6,005 nt of DNA, taken from Methanomicrobiales archaeon (GTDB lineage Archaea; Halobacteriota; Methanomicrobia; Methanomicrobiales; JACTUA01). The stretch spans positions 1 to 6,005 of the forward strand of contig JAJRCO010000057.1 in assembly GCA_028678905.1 (NCBI GenBank), in the 5' to 3' direction. Position numbers and translations under genes: made by a program. This document shows positions 4,744-6,005 of the stretch, piece by piece (within the stretch, counting starts at the first letter, position 1; every line of letters starts with the position of its first letter). The notes beneath the pieces were generated by a model, which was not told the DNA's origin, did not search any database, and saw nothing but the letters and a program-made list of their open reading frames with translations.

Positions 4744-5006
4744 TGGTTCAAATCTTGTCCTTCGCATTCTTTTACGGCATGAATAACTCCCAGAAGTGCA
4801 ACCTTTATCGCTTTGTAGATGTCGATGGATAGGGAAGTAGTGAATAAGAAGAGGCAGGGAGGATGAGTGGTAATATTCTACTGGCAAATATTTTTGCGTC
4901 TTACTTATGGAAATTCTTCTTGATTAAGGATTAAAATAGCACTTTACTTAAAAAAGAATTTAGGTACTCATTCCCAAATACCTGGTTATTCCGGCGACCA
5001 ACTCTT

Positions 5007-5010
5007 GGAG
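5007..5010 (+). promoter_or_regulatory. Ribosome binding site fixing the methyltransferase start at 5017
   Basis: GGAG is 6 nt before ATG 5017. A TTG at 5005 in the same frame would add four residues but overlaps this GGAG and has no site of its own upstream. The ATG is therefore preferred. Confidence 0.6.
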
Positions 5011-5016
5011 AGAAAA

Positions 5017-5865
5017 ATGCTGATAGAAATTGGTGATATTGCAGCCACGTCGCTTATCACACTCTATTGTCATGCCCTTGAGTCCCTTTCGGATAAGCCT
5101 ATACTCTTTGATCCGAAATCTGTTGAGATCACTACTGAACTTGATAAAACGCTCTCCCTCTCAGACCACGCGCTGGCCAGGATCCTTGTCTCCGGCACGT
5201 TGGACAAGCGCCTTGTTGTCCATATTGCACTCCGAGCAAAAAAATACGATGATTATGCACGGGATTTTTTACAGAGATTTCCGGATGGGGTCATTGTCAA
5301 TATCGGCTGCGGGTTCGATCCCCGGTTCCTGCGGATCGATAACGGACGCATGGTCTTTTATGATCTCGACCTGCTGGAGATAATAGCGATAAAAACAGTT
5401 TTTTTCAAAGAGACGGAGAGATATCATTTAATCGCCTCTTCGGTGCTGGATTTTGACTGGATGGCGCCTGTCCTGGAGCACAAAGGGCCGTTCCTGTTCA
5501 TGGCAGAGGGAGTGTTCATGTACTTGGAGGGGAAGGATGTCCAATCGCTGGTATTGAAGATCCAGGAAAAGTTCCATGGCTCCGAACTGGTCTGTGAAGT
5601 GGTTAATTCAATATGGCTCAGACCCCCGTTAAAAAAAATCCTGGATTACAAGCTACAACGGCAGACGCATATGGGAAAGGACGCTATGTTTCGGTCCGGT
5701 ATCCGGGACAGCCGGGAGATGGAACAATGGCATATTGGGATACAGTTCCTCGATGAATGGAGTTACTTTGATTCTGACGAAGAGAAACTGGGCTCACTCA
5801 AACTCCTGAAGCACATTAAACTCATCAGGAAAACCCAGTGGACTGTGCATTACCTGCTGAATTGA
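5017..5865 (+). CDS. SAM-dependent O-methyltransferase, leucine carboxyl methyltransferase/COG3315 type
   Basis: A 282-residue cytosolic class I methyltransferase that should transfer a methyl group from S-adenosylmethionine to an oxygen acceptor. The SAM-binding motif I is VIVNIGCGFDPRF (92-104), with FYDLDLLEII (114-123) as the acidic-loop motif and IASSVLDFDWM (139-149) as the next. FMAEGVFMYL (161-170) is the characteristic (F)xAEGVxMYL box of the leucine carboxyl methyltransferase/PPM1 fold, also found in bacterial enzymes grouped with polyketide O-methyltransferases. The N-terminal AAT-S-ITLY-HALES is typical of this group too. Length is normal and no breaks are seen. Eukaryotic members methylate the C-terminal leucine of PP2A; that substrate is not expected here, and there are no pathway genes nearby. 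It stands alone after AT-rich DNA, which fits acquisition by transfer, though that is inference. Confidence 0.85.
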   Translation: MLIEIGDIAATSLITLYCHALESLSDKPILFDPKSVEITTELDKTLSLSDHALARILVSGTLDKRLVVHIALRAKKYDDYARDFLQRFPDGVIVNIGCGFDPRFLRIDNGRMVFYDLDLLEIIAIKTVFFKETERYHLIASSVLDFDWMAPVLEHKGPFLFMAEGVFMYLEGKDVQSLVLKIQEKFHGSELVCEVVNSIWLRPPLKKILDYKLQRQTHMGKDAMFRSGIRDSREMEQWHIGIQFLDEWSYFDSDEEKLGSLKLLKHIKLIRKTQWTVHYLLN

Positions 5866-5919
5866 AATAAAGCGGTACGGAAACGGTGACGATTTCGCTC
5901 TTGGACGCAATCTGTCGAG

Positions 5920-5933
5920 TACATCTTATTAAA
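5920..5933 (+). promoter_or_regulatory. Possible TATA box for a gene beyond the right edge
   Basis: ACATCTTATTAAAT resembles the element proposed before the lyase gene and would start transcription near 5955. The last 140 bp (5866-6005) contain no ORF of note. GGGCGAGCCC (5970-5979) and TAGGTTTCCTA are short inverted repeats near the edge. No T-rich terminator for the methyltransferase gene is seen. Confidence 0.25.
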
Positions 5934-6005
5934 TCCTAATCGAGAATTCGAATAGAAAAAAGTTCCCCCGGGCGAGCCCAGTAGGTTTCCTATTTTGTGA
6001 TTATA

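Larger units (their letters stand above)
4616..5004. other. AT-rich intergenic stretch with no firm gene
   Basis: This is clearly AT-richer than the flanking genes. CGGGTG (4630-4635) and CACCCG (4657-4662) form a 6-bp inverted repeat. Two tiny ORFs exist: 4779-4832 (17 residues, no ribosome site) and 4863-4934 (23 residues, beginning MSGNILLANIF). In the second, GGGAGG touches the ATG with no spacer, so initiation there is doubtful. Near the methyltransferase, AGGTA (4962-4966) and TACCT (4979-4983) form a short inverted repeat. The composition change could mark a region of past insertion, but I see no integrase, terminal repeats or tRNA attachment site. Confidence 0.5.

Noticed and set aside
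4705..4887. Minus-strand 60-codon frame in AT-rich DNA
   Set aside because: Composition is low-complexity (His/Ser/Arg-rich) with no start support or family resemblance.
5005..5016. TTG 5005 as the methyltransferase start
   Set aside because: It overlaps the GGAG that properly serves ATG 5017 and has no ribosome site upstream.
1..6005. CRISPR arrays, tRNA or rRNA genes, insertion sequences, toxin-antitoxin or defence genes
   Set aside because: I saw no regular repeats with spacers, no cloverleaf or rRNA-like sequence, no transposase or integrase motif, and no defence domain on either strand.

Overview
The window looks like euryarchaeal chromosome, most likely from a methanogen of the Methanomicrobia/Methanomicrobiales type. 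The clues are AT-rich TATA-like boxes instead of bacterial -35/-10 promoters, GGAGG-type ribosome binding sites next to an apparently leaderless gene, GTG and TTG starts, and the combination of gene families. The taxonomic call is an inference from style and content; there is no rRNA or diagnostic methanogenesis gene here.

Layout. Positions 1-662 (minus) hold the first 220 codons of an Fpg/Nei DNA glycosylase that runs off the left edge. A 265-bp spacer (663-927) has no firm gene, but one minus-strand frame stays unusually open. Positions 928-1206 (minus) encode a 92-residue charged coiled-coil protein with a probable leaderless promoter. Diverging from it is a class II aspartase/fumarase-family lyase, best called aspartate ammonia-lyase (1467-2864, plus). 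Its upstream region could be a regulatory leader: an 11-codon ORF, 11-bp direct repeats, a T tract, and a segment complementary to the ribosome binding site. Next comes a start-less or frameshifted small reading frame (2944-3141) whose stop overlaps, as ATGA, the start of a TauE/SafE-type transporter (3138-3965). A TTGA overlap then leads into a DUF1634 membrane protein (3962-4333). The last two form a clear two-gene membrane unit.

Positions 4334-5016 are about 680 bp without a firm gene. The first part carries a 12-bp palindrome, an unlisted 55-codon ORF and two good hairpins. The second part (about 4616-5004) is AT-rich, with a TATA-like box and a hairpin followed by seven T. Positions 5017-5865 encode a leucine carboxyl methyltransferase/COG3315-type SAM-dependent O-methyltransferase. 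The final 140 bp hold only a possible promoter for something beyond the edge.

The genes do not form one pathway. They read as independent units: DNA repair, a stress-type coiled-coil protein, aspartate/fumarate/ammonia metabolism, anion export, and an orphan methyltransferase beside AT-rich DNA. I see no convincing new defence or mobile system, no CRISPR, no tRNA and no insertion sequence. The items most worth a second look are the aspA leader, the broken small ORF before tauE, and the 4440-4620 ORF/hairpin region.
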